Notes under the pieces: generated by a model
What the model saw: the letters and a program-made list of their open reading frames with translations, nothing else
Database searches by the model: none
Told to the model about the DNA's origin: nothing
In this document: positions 1 through 9,595 of the stretch, piece by piece
Layout: every line of letters begins with the position of its first letter
Numbering within the stretch: the first letter of the stretch is position 1
Translations under genes and position numbers: made by a program
Origin: Henriciella pelagia
GTDB taxonomy: Bacteria; Pseudomonadota; Alphaproteobacteria; Caulobacterales; Hyphomonadaceae
DNA length: 64,000 bases
NCBI RefSeq assembly: GCF_002088945.1
Contig: NZ_NCSU01000016.1
Coordinates: forward strand, 98,564-162,563
Direction of reading: 5' to 3'

Positions 1-944
1 ACACGGAAATCGGTGATCCACTGCTTGTAGATCTCGATAAAGCCCTCAACCACGCGCGGGTCTTCGGTCATCAGGTCATCCAGCCCCGCAAAATCCCCCA
101 TGCGGGAGCTTTCGCCCTCAAAGGCTGAATTGCCCCGATTGTGAAAGAGCAGCGTATCGTTCAGCCAGGCCGGGTTTTTCACGTCTGCTTCTTCGTCCGG
201 AACGAAAGGGTGATAGGCCCAGTCCGGATTGTCGAGCTTCGCGAAATTCTCTGACGTCTCGACCGACACACCCGCAAATCCGTCATTGATGCGCGGCCCT
301 TCCGGCCCGCCTTCGCTGGTCCACGGATACGCGCCAACACTGCGATAGACGCACCCTGCCTCGCCCATTTCCTCGCCCGGCAAGGCCCGGTCGCTGCACT
401 CGCGATACTGGATCACATCGGCTGTGTGATTGGTGATGATGTCCATATAGACCTTCATTCCCCGCGCATGGGCAGCATCCACGAAGGCCTTGAAATCCTC
501 GCGCGTGCCAATGTGTGGATCGACATTCAGGAAATCGGTGATCCAGTAGCCATGATACCCGGCCGACTCCATGCCCGGCGGCCCCTGCACCGGCTTGTTC
601 TCGAAGATCGGCGTCAGCCAGACCGCCGTCGCCCCAAGCGCCTGGATATAATCCAGCCGGTCGGTGAGCCCCTTGAGGTCGCCGCCATGGAAGAAGCCAT
701 TGTCGGTCGGGTCAAAGCCATGATCGAGCCGGCCGCCTTCAATGCCGCCCCGGTCATTTGATGGATCGCCATTCTCGAAGCGGTCCGGCATCACGAAATA
801 GATGATCTCATCCTGCGGCAGGCGGTCCTGAAAATCTGCAAGGCCGGAAGCAGGCTGCGCCTGGGTCTGTGTCGCGCAGGCCGCCATCAGCAGGCCTGCG
901 GCAACCATGCCTGGTCTCAGGGGTGATACCCGCATCCTCGTCAT
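1..944 (-). CDS. alpha-amylase family (GH13) lipoprotein, partial
   Basis: The frame runs off the left edge, so the C-terminal part is missing. Read from an ATG at 944 behind GGAGGAAAGG, the protein begins with a lipoprotein signal (LLMAAC, Cys23) and then a GH13 barrel. A segment around residues 87-115 (HGGDLKGL, ATAVWLTPIF) matches the usual beta-2/beta-3 region, and DIITNHT (168-174) is GH13 conserved region I. The catalytic Asp/Glu regions lie outside the window. The family hydrolyses alpha-1,4-glucans, and the lipid anchor implies periplasmic or outer-membrane work. It is divergent from the GH97/MFS/GH13/kinase operon and shares the 945-1194 promoter region, which supports a maltodextrin role. 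A second ATG at 935 is a possible alternative start. Confidence 0.85.
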   Translation of the reverse strand, partial: MTRMRVSPLRPGMVAAGLLMAACATQTQAQPASGLADFQDRLPQDEIIYFVMPDRFENGDPSNDRGGIEGGRLDHGFDPTDNGFFHGGDLKGLTDRLDYIQALGATAVWLTPIFENKPVQGPPGMESAGYHGYWITDFLNVDPHIGTREDFKAFVDAAHARGMKVYMDIITNHTADVIQYRECSDRALPGEEMGEAGCVYRSVGAYPWTSEGGPEGPRINDGFAGVSVETSENFAKLDNPDWAYHPFVPDEEADVKNPAWLNDTLLFHNRGNSAFEGESSRMGDFAGLDDLMTEDPRVVEGFIEIYKQWITDFR

Positions 945-1142
945 CCTTTCCTCCCTCGCTGCCTTGTGCCACGGAATCTTACGTTCCGCAATTTTTTGCA
1001 TAGCTATCACGAAGAGATTTGCATGAAAACACATTTCTCCAATTACCGCACTTCTATTGTTACTATTGGTATTTTCAGGCTCGCCACTTATTGCGGCGCA
1101 CAAAACTGCCGGTCAGGTCTTTCGCTAATTTTGGAATTGACT

Positions 1143-1156
1143 TGCAAAAGTTTGCA
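1143..1156. promoter_or_regulatory. palindromic operator candidate, TGCAAA-N2-TTTGCA
   Basis: TGCAAAAGTTTGCA is a perfect 6+6 inverted repeat 39 bases upstream of the GH97 start. A TTGACT hexamer (1137-1142) directly precedes it, so the palindrome would occupy the spacer of a sigma-70 promoter, where a repressor blocks polymerase. The -10 box is unclear. A close relative (TGCAAAATATTGCA, 14155-14168) lies upstream of the TonB receptor of the same locus. The form suits a LacI-family regulator, but no such gene is in the window. Confidence 0.5.
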
Positions 1157-1194
1157 GCGCACTCTGACAAAAAACCATCAGGGAAGATGCGACC

Positions 1195-3306
1195 ATGAAG
1201 CCCGACTTTTTCACCCGCCTGATTCCAGCCGGGCTCGCCGCCCTCATCATGGCTGCCTGCACGCAGATCAGCGACACGCCACTACAACAGCAGGCCGCCG
1301 CCCAAGCGTCACAGAACGCCAACACGTCCATGGTGAAAACGACATCGCCGGACGGACGCATTGAGCTTACGGTCGGCTCTGATGGCGGCCAGCCTTTCTA
1401 TTCCATCACGCGCGACGGCGAGGAGATTGTCTCCCGCTCAAGACTTGGCCTGCGCTTCGCCAGGGGACTTGATCTCGACCGGGGCCTGAGCCTCACGCGC
1501 AGCACAGAAACCCGCAAGGACGAGACCTGGGAACAGCCCTGGGGCGAGAAGCGCTTCGTGCGCGACCATCACAAGGAAATTGCCGCCACCTTCACCGCTG
1601 ATGATGACTCGGGCCGCACTTACACGCTCCGCGCCCGCGTCTTCGATACAGGCGTCGGCTTCCGCTATGAAGTGCCGGACACCGGCCCGCGCATCCTCGT
1701 CGACGAAATCACCGAATTCTCCATCACCCCGGACGGCATGTCCTGGTGGACCCCCGCAGGGGAATTCAACCGCTATGAATACATCTATGAGACGACGCCC
1801 GTGCGCGACATCTACCGCGTCCACACACCCTATACGGTGAAGCTGGACAAGGCCGATGGCCCCTATATCGCGATCCATGAAGCCGCGCTCGTCAACTATG
1901 CCGGCATGTGGCTCGACCAGCGCCGCGCCGGCGTTCTCGAAGCAGAACTCGCCCCGCGCCATGATGGCAGCAAAGTCCATGTCGAGGGCGCCTTCAACAC
2001 GCCGTGGCGCGTGATCCAGATCGCCGACACCGCGGCGGGCCTGATCAACGGGTCGGACATCTATCTCAACCTCAATGAGCCGAACAAGCTGGGCGACACC
2101 TCCTATTTCAAGCCGGGCAAGTATATCGGCATCTGGTGGGGCATGCACATCAACACCATGACCTGGGGCTCCGGCCCGAAGCATGGCGCGACCACTGAAA
2201 ACACGAAGCGCTACATGGATTTCGCCGCCGAGAACGGCTTTGACGGCGTCCTCGTCGAAGGCTGGAACATTGGCTGGGACGGCGACTGGTTCAACAATGG
2301 CGAACTCTTCCGCTTTGCCGAGCCCTATCCCGACTTCGATATCAAGGCGATCACCGATTATGGCCGCGAAATCGGCGTCCAGCTGATCGGCCACCATGAG
2401 ACCTCGGCCAATATCGCAAACTATGAAGCCCAGCTCGAAGACGCCTTCCAGCTCTATAAGGATATGGGCGTGAAAGCCGTGAAGACGGGTTATGTCGCCG
2501 ATGCCAGCGACCTCGTCATCCATGATGAGGACGGCATCCGCCGCTACGCCTGGCATGACGGCCAGGAGCGCGTCGTCCACGACATCAAGGTTCTTGAGCG
2601 TGCGCACGCCTATGGCATTGCGGTCAACGCGCATGAACCCATCAAGGATACCGGCCTGCGCCGCACCTACCCCAATGCCGTTAGCCGTGAAGGCGTGCGC
2701 GGCATGGAGTTCAATGCTTGGGGCAGCCCGCCCAACCCGGTCGAACATCAGGCCATCATCCCCTTCACACGCATGCTGTCCGGCCCGGCCGACTATACGC
2801 CCGGCATCTTCAACCTGATGCCGAACGGCCCTGACAATGAGAACCGCGTCCAGACCACGCTCGCCAAGCAGCTCGCGCTCTATGTGACGCTCTACAGCCC
2901 TCTGCAGATGGCCGCCGACCTGCCCGAAAATTACGAAGCCAATCCCGAGCCCTTCCAGTTCATCCGCGACGTGCCCGCCGACTGGGAAAACTCCATCGCA
3001 TTGATGGGTGAGGTCGGAGACTATCTCGTCCAGGCCCGCCAGGAACGCGGCAGCCGCGACTGGTATATCGGCGCCGTAACGGATGAGGACGCACGCACGC
3101 TGACAGTGCCGCTCGGCTTCCTTGACGCAGGCACCACCTACCGCGCCGAGATTTACCGCGACGGCGACGATGCCGATTGGGAAACGAACCCCTATCCTGT
3201 CACCATCGAGACCCGCGCCGTCACCGCACGGGACGAACTGGTCCTGCCGCTTGCCCGTGGCGGCGGCGCTGCCGTTCGCCTCGTCGCAGAGAGCGGCTTG
3301 GACTGA
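1195..3306 (+). CDS. GH97 family glycoside hydrolase (SusB-like alpha-glucosidase)
   Basis: This 703-residue protein has a lipoprotein signal (LIMAAC, Cys22), an N-terminal beta-sandwich typical of GH97 (about 48-300) and a (beta/alpha)8 barrel. Diagnostic segments are NAHEPIKDTG (478-487), RRTYPN, RGMEFNAWG (502-510) and MLSGPADYTPG. Glu481 and Glu505 are 24 residues apart, the spacing I recall between two catalytic glutamates of Bacteroides SusB. That points to the inverting, SusB-like branch, which hydrolyses alpha-1,4, alpha-1,6 and related linkages in malto-oligosaccharides. It is the first gene of an operon with a sugar permease, a GH13 and a kinase, behind a palindromic operator. Lipidation suggests that oligosaccharides are cut to glucose in the periplasm before transport. 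Confidence 0.93.
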   Translation: MKPDFFTRLIPAGLAALIMAACTQISDTPLQQQAAAQASQNANTSMVKTTSPDGRIELTVGSDGGQPFYSITRDGEEIVSRSRLGLRFARGLDLDRGLSLTRSTETRKDETWEQPWGEKRFVRDHHKEIAATFTADDDSGRTYTLRARVFDTGVGFRYEVPDTGPRILVDEITEFSITPDGMSWWTPAGEFNRYEYIYETTPVRDIYRVHTPYTVKLDKADGPYIAIHEAALVNYAGMWLDQRRAGVLEAELAPRHDGSKVHVEGAFNTPWRVIQIADTAAGLINGSDIYLNLNEPNKLGDTSYFKPGKYIGIWWGMHINTMTWGSGPKHGATTENTKRYMDFAAENGFDGVLVEGWNIGWDGDWFNNGELFRFAEPYPDFDIKAITDYGREIGVQLIGHHETSANIANYEAQLEDAFQLYKDMGVKAVKTGYVADASDLVIHDEDGIRRYAWHDGQERVVHDIKVLERAHAYGIAVNAHEPIKDTGLRRTYPNAVSREGVRGMEFNAWGSPPNPVEHQAIIPFTRMLSGPADYTPGIFNLMPNGPDNENRVQTTLAKQLALYVTLYSPLQMAADLPENYEANPEPFQFIRDVPADWENSIALMGEVGDYLVQARQERGSRDWYIGAVTDEDARTLTVPLGFLDAGTTYRAEIYRDGDDADWETNPYPVTIETRAVTARDELVLPLARGGGAAVRLVAESGLD

Positions 3307-3434
3307 TGCCACAAACCGTATCTCGGCAATCTGCCTTCGCCGCACCACGGCTAGGGAAAATGCCCAGCAAACGATAGAAACGATCACCGGCTGACCTTCA
3401 CAAAAGGAAAGCAGCCGCCCGGGGAGGATTGATC

Positions 3435-5018
3435 ATGCAGAAACCCAGGCTGAGTTTCGGCCAGATCTGGAACATGTGTTTCGGATTCCTCGGCATCCAG
3501 ATCGGCTTCGACCTACAGAACGGCAATATGAGCCGCATCTTCCAGACGCTCGGCGCGGAGATGGATTCGCTCGCCATCCTGTGGATCGCCGCGCCGCTCA
3601 CTGGCCTCATCGTCCAGCCCATTATCGGCTTCTTCTCCGACAAGACCTGGAGCCGCTTCGGACGCCGCCGTCCCTATTTCCTCGCAGGTGCCATCCTCGC
3701 CAGCCTTGCGCTCTTCATCATGCCGAACTCGCCGACCCTCTGGATGGCCGCCGGCATGCTCTGGATCCTCGACGCCTCCCTCAACATCACCATGGAGCCG
3801 ACGCGCGCCTTTGTCGGCGACATGCTGCCGGATGAGCAGCGCACCACGGGCTATGCGATGCAGAGCTTCTTCATCGGCGTCGGCGCTGTGCTGGCGGGCG
3901 CGCTGCCCTGGCTGCTGACAGAGTTCGGCGTCGCCAACACCGCGCCCGAAGGCGAAATCCCGATGACGGTGCACATCGCCTTCTATGTCGGTGGCGCGGC
4001 CCTGTTCCTTGCCGTCCTCGTGACGGTGCTCACCACACCCGAATACTCGCCCGAACAGATGGAACAGTTCGAAGCGGCCCGCCGCGAAGCGCTCGGCCTT
4101 GGCGAAGACGCCGGCGACACTGCCCCGCCGCGCAGCTCAGGCGCCTTCTTTGCTGGCGGCCTGATCTGGCTCGTCGTCGGACTGGCGCTTGCCGCCTTCT
4201 TCCATTTCGGCCGCCTCGACCCGCGCCCGGACTGGCTCAATTGGCTCGGCAATGTCGAGTTCAAGCAGGACCTCTACGTCTTCGCCGCCCTCATTGCGGG
4301 CTTTGGCCTTGTGCAGATCGTCGCCGGTCTGATGCGCTCCTCTGGCAAGGACAAGAACGGCTTCATGGAAGTCGTCGGAGACCTCTTTCGCATGCCGCTC
4401 ACCATGCGCCAGCTCGCCGTGGTGCAGTTCTTCTCATGGTTCGGTCTTTTCGCGATGTGGATCTATGGCACGCCCGCCGTCGCTGACCATCATTATGGTG
4501 CGACCGATCCGTCCACCGCCCTGTTCCAGGAAGCTGGCAACTGGTGGGCCCTGCTGGGGGCTGTCCGAAATGGCGTCGCCGCCGCCGCTGCGCTCGCCAT
4601 CATCTGGCTCGCCGCGCAGATTGACCGGCGCCGCCTTCACGCCGTCTGCCTCCTGCTCGGCGCGCTCGGCTTTGCCGGCATGATCCTGATCCGGGACCCG
4701 GCCCCGCTATCGCTCCCGATGATCGGTGTCGGCATCGCCTGGGCGGCCATCGTCTCGGTGCCTTACGCCATTCTCGCAGGCTCCGTCCCGGCAAAAAAAA
4801 TGGGCGTCTATATGGGCATCTTCAACATCTTCATCGTGGTGCCGCAGCTCGTCGCCGCGACCCTGCTCGGCTTCCTGCTCCGCACCTTCTTCGGCAATGA
4901 GCCGATCTGGGCGTTCGCCATCGCAGCCGCTTCTTTTACCTGCGCAGCCATCGCCGTCCTCTTCGTTTCCGACGCACCCGAAGACGCCTCCCCCGAACCG
5001 CTCGGAGCAGATGCATGA
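3435..5018 (+). CDS. MFS sugar transporter (maltose/glucose type)
   Basis: This 527-residue membrane protein has about 12 hydrophobic segments and a central hydrophilic loop (about 190-240). Signature segments are the RFGRRRPYF loop after TM2 and FSDKTW. It resembles the MFS sugar:cation symporters found in Caulobacter-type maltose loci (SLC45/GPH-like), which I infer import maltose or glucose across the inner membrane. A frame-open TTG at 3429 lies inside the ribosome-binding region, so I take ATG 3435, six bases after GGGGAGGA. It follows the GH97 gene after 128 bases and overlaps the next gene by ATGA, so it is co-transcribed with two hydrolases and a kinase. Confidence 0.88.
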   Translation: MQKPRLSFGQIWNMCFGFLGIQIGFDLQNGNMSRIFQTLGAEMDSLAILWIAAPLTGLIVQPIIGFFSDKTWSRFGRRRPYFLAGAILASLALFIMPNSPTLWMAAGMLWILDASLNITMEPTRAFVGDMLPDEQRTTGYAMQSFFIGVGAVLAGALPWLLTEFGVANTAPEGEIPMTVHIAFYVGGAALFLAVLVTVLTTPEYSPEQMEQFEAARREALGLGEDAGDTAPPRSSGAFFAGGLIWLVVGLALAAFFHFGRLDPRPDWLNWLGNVEFKQDLYVFAALIAGFGLVQIVAGLMRSSGKDKNGFMEVVGDLFRMPLTMRQLAVVQFFSWFGLFAMWIYGTPAVADHHYGATDPSTALFQEAGNWWALLGAVRNGVAAAAALAIIWLAAQIDRRRLHAVCLLLGALGFAGMILIRDPAPLSLPMIGVGIAWAAIVSVPYAILAGSVPAKKMGVYMGIFNIFIVVPQLVAATLLGFLLRTFFGNEPIWAFAIAAASFTCAAIAVLFVSDAPEDASPEPLGADA

Positions 5019-6397
5019 TCCGCCTCGCCACCACCTTTGCGGCCCTCGCCCTCGCCGCCTGCGCCACTGACCCCGCAACGCCAACAACAGACCGCTGGCA
5101 ACCCGAACCCTATGTCCAGCTCGACCATCCCGACTGGGCCAGAGACGCCGTCCTCTACCAGCTCAACACCCGCCAGTTCACAGCCGAAGGCACCTTCGCC
5201 GCTGCCGAGCTTGAGCTCGACCGCCTCGCTGACCTCGGCGTCGACATCATCTGGCTGATGCCCATCCACCCCATCGGTGAAAAGAACCGGAAAGGCACGC
5301 TCGGCAGCCCCTATTCGGTGAAAGACTATTACGGCGTGAACCCGGAATTCGGCACGCTGGACGATCTCAAATCCTTCATTGACGCCGCCCATGCCCGGGG
5401 CATGCACGTCATCCTCGACTGGGTCGCCAACCACACCGCCTGGGACAATCCGCTCGTGGAGCAGCATCCTCACTGGTATGAGCGCGACTGGGACGGCGAC
5501 TTCATGCCGACCCGCTGGTGGGACTGGTCCGACATTATCGACCTCGACTATTCCAACCCCGAGCTTCGCGCCTACATGGCGGCGGCCCTGCGCTACTGGG
5601 TTGAGGAGGTCGGCGTTGACGGCTACCGCGCAGACGTCGCCGGCTACATCCCGCTCGATTTCTGGGAGGAGGTGCGCGCCGATCTTGAAACCATCAAGCC
5701 GGTTTTCATGCTGGGAGAGTTCGACCAGCGCGACATTCACGCCCGCGCCTTTGACGCCTCCTATGCCTGGGAATGGAAGAATACGATGCACGCCATCGGC
5801 AAGGGTGAAGCGCGCGCAGACGCCCTGTTCGGATACTACTCCACCAATGAAAGCGTCTGGCCGCACGATGCCTACCGCATGACCTACACGTCCAATCACG
5901 ACCAGAATTCATGGGACGCCGCCGCCCCCGCCTTCTACGGCCCGGCCTATGAGAGCGCCATTGTCCTCTCCTTTGTCGGCGAGGGCCTTCCGCTCATCTA
6001 TAATGGCCAGGAGGCCTACAACACCAAGCAGCTCGAATTCTTCGAGAAGGACCCGATCGCCTGGCGCGATCACCCGATCGAAGACCTGTTCAGATCCCTG
6101 ATAGACCTCAAGACCGCCACCACCGCCTTGCACAATGGCGCGGCCGGCGCGCGCATGGTCCCGGTCGTGAACACCAGCCCCGAAGACGTGTTCAGCTTCA
6201 CCCGCCTCGACGCGAATGGCGGCGTCTTCGTCGTCATGAACCTCTCGTCCACCGCCCGGACGGCGCGCTTTACCGATGGCCCGTATGCTGGCAGCTATAG
6301 GGAGCACTTTTCCGGCGAGGCGCTCACGATCAGCAACTCGACCGAACTTTCCCTGCCAGCCTGGAGCTACAGGGTGTTTGTGCGACAGGAGGGCTGA
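5015..6397 (+). CDS. GH13 alpha-amylase/glucosidase family lipoprotein
   Basis: This is a 460-residue GH13 enzyme with a lipoprotein signal (ALAAC, Cys16). All four conserved regions are present: DWVANH (135-140), GYRADVAGY with nucleophile Asp207, MLGEFDQ with acid/base Glu235, and TSNHDQNSW with Asp296. The catalytic triad is therefore intact. It is shorter than many alpha-amylases, with a brief C-terminal beta domain (about 385-460). Substrate is not readable from sequence; short maltodextrins are likely. Its ATG overlaps the permease stop (ATGA), and its stop shares one base with the start of the ROK kinase, so translation of the three genes is probably coupled. Confidence 0.92.
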   Translation: MIRLATTFAALALAACATDPATPTTDRWQPEPYVQLDHPDWARDAVLYQLNTRQFTAEGTFAAAELELDRLADLGVDIIWLMPIHPIGEKNRKGTLGSPYSVKDYYGVNPEFGTLDDLKSFIDAAHARGMHVILDWVANHTAWDNPLVEQHPHWYERDWDGDFMPTRWWDWSDIIDLDYSNPELRAYMAAALRYWVEEVGVDGYRADVAGYIPLDFWEEVRADLETIKPVFMLGEFDQRDIHARAFDASYAWEWKNTMHAIGKGEARADALFGYYSTNESVWPHDAYRMTYTSNHDQNSWDAAAPAFYGPAYESAIVLSFVGEGLPLIYNGQEAYNTKQLEFFEKDPIAWRDHPIEDLFRSLIDLKTATTALHNGAAGARMVPVVNTSPEDVFSFTRLDANGGVFVVMNLSSTARTARFTDGPYAGSYREHFSGEALTISNSTELSLPAWSYRVFVRQEG

Positions 6398-7275
6398 TGC
6401 TGGCAGGGATTGAGGCAGGCGGAACCAAGATGGTCTGCGCCGTCGCAGAACACCCGGCCCACATTCGTGAGCGCATCGAAATCCCGACGACCAGCCCGGA
6501 GGAGACCTTCGCCCACATTCAGGACTTCTTCGCCGATCAGAAAAACATCCGCTCCATCGGCATCGCCGCCTTCGGCCCGGTCGACACGGACCGGCGCTCG
6601 AAGACCTATGGCAACGTGCTCAACACGCCTAAGCCCGGCTGGTCCGGCGCGTCATGGGTGAGGGCCATGGCGGCCTATACGACACCCTTCGCCATCGAGA
6701 GCGACGTCTCCGGCGCCTGCCTCGCCGAATACATCTATGGCGCGGGCAGGCACAAGAAAACGCTCGCCTATGTCACGGTTGGCACCGGCATAGGCGCAGG
6801 CATCGTGCATGAAGGCCGCGTTCGCACCGGCACAGGCCATTACGAGATGGGTCACATTCCTGTCCGCCGCGACCCGTATGACAGATATGGCGGCCACTGC
6901 CCCTTCCATGCCGACTGCCTTGAAGGCCTCGCCTCCGGCCCGGCCATCGACGCGCGCTGGGGCGGGCCGCTTTCCGAGATGGGCGAAGGCGAAATCGCGC
7001 TGGAAGCAAGCTATCTCTCGCAACTCGCTCTGACGCTCATCCTCACCCATATGCCGGGCCGCATCATCTTTGGCGGCGGCGTCATGAAGACGCCGGGCCT
7101 TATCGATGCCATCCGCGAACAGACCGCAGACCGCCTTGCCGGCTATGTCTCCCGCGGTGATCTATCGGGCGACCTTTCGGAATACATCGTCCCGCCTGCT
7201 CTCGGCGATGATGCCGGGATCAGCGGCGCGCTCCTGCTCGCCCAGCAGGCCGCACGGGATGCGACCGACCGATGA
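6397..7275 (+). CDS. ROK family sugar kinase (fructokinase/glucokinase)
   Basis: This 292-residue cytoplasmic kinase begins with the ROK phosphate-binding segment EAGGTK (6-11), followed by AAFGPVD and TVGTGIGAGIV. The zinc-binding signature has the form HYEMGH...GGHCPFHADCLEGLASG, with His and three Cys positions as in bacterial ROK fructokinases (YdhR/ScrK type). These enzymes phosphorylate fructose and sometimes glucose or mannose with ATP. In this operon, downstream of alpha-glucosidases, glucose is the plausible main substrate. It is the last gene of the GH97-MFS-GH13-kinase unit and begins within the stop codon of the amylase gene. Confidence 0.9.
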   Translation: MLAGIEAGGTKMVCAVAEHPAHIRERIEIPTTSPEETFAHIQDFFADQKNIRSIGIAAFGPVDTDRRSKTYGNVLNTPKPGWSGASWVRAMAAYTTPFAIESDVSGACLAEYIYGAGRHKKTLAYVTVGTGIGAGIVHEGRVRTGTGHYEMGHIPVRRDPYDRYGGHCPFHADCLEGLASGPAIDARWGGPLSEMGEGEIALEASYLSQLALTLILTHMPGRIIFGGGVMKTPGLIDAIREQTADRLAGYVSRGDLSGDLSEYIVPPALGDDAGISGALLLAQQAARDATDR

Positions 7276-7292
7276 CGGGAAGTGTTGCCGCC

Positions 7293-8003
7293 CTAGGCTT
7301 TCGCCGCGAGGAAGGTGTTGATTGTCAGCCTCGGCGCTGCATCCGGTGCGCCGATGCGCTCAGGCTGCGCGATGTCGCCCGAATGCAGCCTGTAGCCGCG
7401 ATAGATCACCATGCGATTGAACCGCGCCTCAACGCCGCCAATCTTCTCGAACTGCTGGTCCGTTCCAGAAAAGTACTGTCTTTTGGGAAGCCCGTATTCT
7501 CGCACCTCTTCCTGCAGCATGCCGGTATAGGTATCAAGCCGCGACGCGTCGATCGTCTCGAACTGGCTTGCGCGGTGGCGATAGAAGCTCGTGCCGCCCT
7601 CTTCCGGCCCGCCAAGATAATGCAGCAGGGCGAGATAGCCGGGATCGGTGCTGTCAAAATGCGGCAGGCGCTGGATCGGGGTCAGGCGGTCCGGCGGCGT
7701 CGTCACGATAGAGAAATTACACTCGACAAGGTTCGCCCCGCCATCCATCCCGAACACCTCCGTCAGCACAGCCTGCAGCAGGTTCATCCGCTCGCGAAGG
7801 TAGGCCGACGGGGCTGGCGCGCGCTGGCCGGGATAGTGCTTGCCGCCCTCGCCATAGCTCGCCTCGCGCCCGCGCCTCAGCAGGGCGTCCGGGTTCAGCG
7901 AAAAATCATCGATCACCACGACCGGCTCGCCTTCGGCCCCCGGTCTGTCGAGCTGGACAACGCCGCTTTTCAGCGCCTCTTCAAGAGTGATCTTGCCGCT
8001 CAT
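7293..8003 (-). CDS. DUF6445 family protein (2OG-Fe(II) oxygenase-like)
   Basis: This 236-residue soluble protein resembles the DUF6445 family. It carries a facial-triad-like pattern, HFDS (His115, Asp117), a distal His207 in RLHSGD, and Arg225 in PRLTINTFL, all as in the 2-oxoglutarate/Fe(II) dioxygenase fold. Biochemical function is unknown to me. Such genes commonly sit beside tryptophan-halogenase-like genes and TonB receptors in Caulobacterales and Xanthomonadales, and that is the case here: it is divergent from the first halogenase. I infer a modification role tied to nutrient or receptor function, but this is speculative. Confidence 0.75.
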   Translation of the reverse strand: MSGKITLEEALKSGVVQLDRPGAEGEPVVVIDDFSLNPDALLRRGREASYGEGGKHYPGQRAPAPSAYLRERMNLLQAVLTEVFGMDGGANLVECNFSIVTTPPDRLTPIQRLPHFDSTDPGYLALLHYLGGPEEGGTSFYRHRASQFETIDASRLDTYTGMLQEEVREYGLPKRQYFSGTDQQFEKIGGVEARFNRMVIYRGYRLHSGDIAQPERIGAPDAAPRLTINTFLAAKA

Positions 8004-8071
8004 ACGCCCTCGATGCTGGCCGATTCACTGCGATCTATAGCAGGCCAGGCAGGCCCGCACACCCATTCAAC

Positions 8072-9595
8072 ATGCAGGACTTTCCCATGACTCCGGACCC
8101 GGTAAAGGACATCGTCATCGTCGGCGGCGGCTCAGCGGGCTGGATGACCGCCGCAGCGCTCGCCAATGCGACGCAGGGCGCCTGCAGGATCACCCTCATC
8201 GAGTCCGAGGAGATCGGCACGGTCGGGGTCGGCGAGGCCACCATCCCACCCGTCAAATACTTCAATTCCCGTCTCGGCATCGACGAGGCGACCTTCCTGA
8301 AAGAGACCAGCGGCACCTTCAAGCTCGGCATCCAGTTCATCGACTGGCACCGCAAGGGCGAGGCCTATTTCCACCCCTTCGGCCAGTATGGCGCAGAGTT
8401 CGATGACGTCCCCTTCTACCAGTACTGGATCCGCGAATTTGTCGCTGGGCGCACGCGCGACCTCGACAATTACTCCATGGCCTGGGCCGCCTCTGCCGCC
8501 GGAAAATTCCAGCACCCGGCCCGCGAGAAACGCCTCATCCAGTCGACCTTCGACTATGCCTATCATTTCGACGCGACGCTCTATGCGCGCTATCTTCGCA
8601 AATATGCCGAGGCGCGCGGCGTGCGCCGCATCGAAGGCCGGGTGACGGGCGCCGCGCAGGACAGCGAAACCGGCTTTATCCAGTCCGTCAGCATGGAGAC
8701 GGGCGAGACAATAAGTGGCGACCTCTTTATCGACTGCACGGGCTTTTTCGGCCTCCTCATTGAAAAGACACTGAAAACCGGCTTCGAGGACTGGTCACAC
8801 TGGCTGCCCTGCAACCGCGCCGTCGCTGTGCCATGCAAACCGGGCGGCACGATTGATCCGTACACGAAGTCTACGGCAAAGAAAGCCGGCTGGCAGTGGC
8901 GCATTCCGCTGCAGCACCGCATCGGCAATGGCTATGTCTATTGCAGCGACCACCTCTCAGCCGAAGAGGCGGAAGCCGAACTCCTCTCCTCCATCGAGGG
9001 CGAACCGCTCGCCGAGCCGCGACACCTCCGCTTCCAGACTGGCCGGCGCAAGCAGTTCTGGAACGCGAATGTCGTCGCCATCGGGCTATCGGCTGGCTTC
9101 ATGGAACCGCTGGAATCGACCAGCCTCCACCTCATCCAGTATGGCATCATGCGCCTGCTCGCCATGTTCCCGGCAAAGGACATGTCGCCCCTGCTGCGCG
9201 ATGAATACAACGCCCTCACCGCCGCCGAATATGAGCGCATCCGCGACTTCCTGATCCTGCATTACAAGGCGACCGAGCGGCGTGACGACGCCTTCTGGCG
9301 CTATTGCGCGGACATGAATATCCCCGACCGCCTGCAATACAAGATCGACCATTTCCGCACTCACGGCATGATCGTCTCGGATGAGCGCGAACTGTTCCAC
9401 AATCCGAGCTGGATTGCCGTCTATATCGGCCAGGGCGTCCACCCTGAGCGCGCACCCGCCCTCTCAGGCCTTCGCCCGTCCGTCCCGGTCGAACAACGCA
9501 TGCAGCAGGTTCGCAAAGCCATGAATGATGCCGTCACCGCCATGCCGGAGCACCGCCAATTCATCGAGACCTATTGCAAGTCGGCATTGCAATGA
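8072..9595 (+). CDS. tryptophan 7-halogenase family flavoprotein (copy 1)
   Basis: This 507-residue FAD-dependent halogenase-family protein has the N-terminal dinucleotide-binding GGGSAGWMTAAAL (18-30) and the family motif WQWRIP (274-279). Lys84 in GTFKLGI corresponds to the catalytic lysine of PrnA/RebH, and Glu348 in EPLEST to the catalytic glutamate, so the active site looks intact. Family members chlorinate or brominate indoles with FADH2 from a separate reductase. No reductase is nearby, and copies next to TonB receptors have no proven substrate. A second ATG at 8087 is an alternative start. The gene is convergent with a second, divergent copy and overlaps it by 25 bases. Confidence 0.9.
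   Translation: MQDFPMTPDPVKDIVIVGGGSAGWMTAAALANATQGACRITLIESEEIGTVGVGEATIPPVKYFNSRLGIDEATFLKETSGTFKLGIQFIDWHRKGEAYFHPFGQYGAEFDDVPFYQYWIREFVAGRTRDLDNYSMAWAASAAGKFQHPAREKRLIQSTFDYAYHFDATLYARYLRKYAEARGVRRIEGRVTGAAQDSETGFIQSVSMETGETISGDLFIDCTGFFGLLIEKTLKTGFEDWSHWLPCNRAVAVPCKPGGTIDPYTKSTAKKAGWQWRIPLQHRIGNGYVYCSDHLSAEEAEAELLSSIEGEPLAEPRHLRFQTGRRKQFWNANVVAIGLSAGFMEPLESTSLHLIQYGIMRLLAMFPAKDMSPLLRDEYNALTAAEYERIRDFLILHYKATERRDDAFWRYCADMNIPDRLQYKIDHFRTHGMIVSDERELFHNPSWIAVYIGQGVHPERAPALSGLRPSVPVEQRMQQVRKAMNDAVTAMPEHRQFIETYCKSALQ

Noticed and set aside
1438..3387. 649-residue minus-strand frame opposite the GH97 gene
   Set aside because: It is antisense to a gene with clear GH97 motifs and has no recognisable domain; long antisense frames are expected in high-GC DNA.
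4808..5899. 363-residue minus-strand frame
   Set aside because: It is antisense to the permease end and the GH13 catalytic region, and has no domain or ribosome site.
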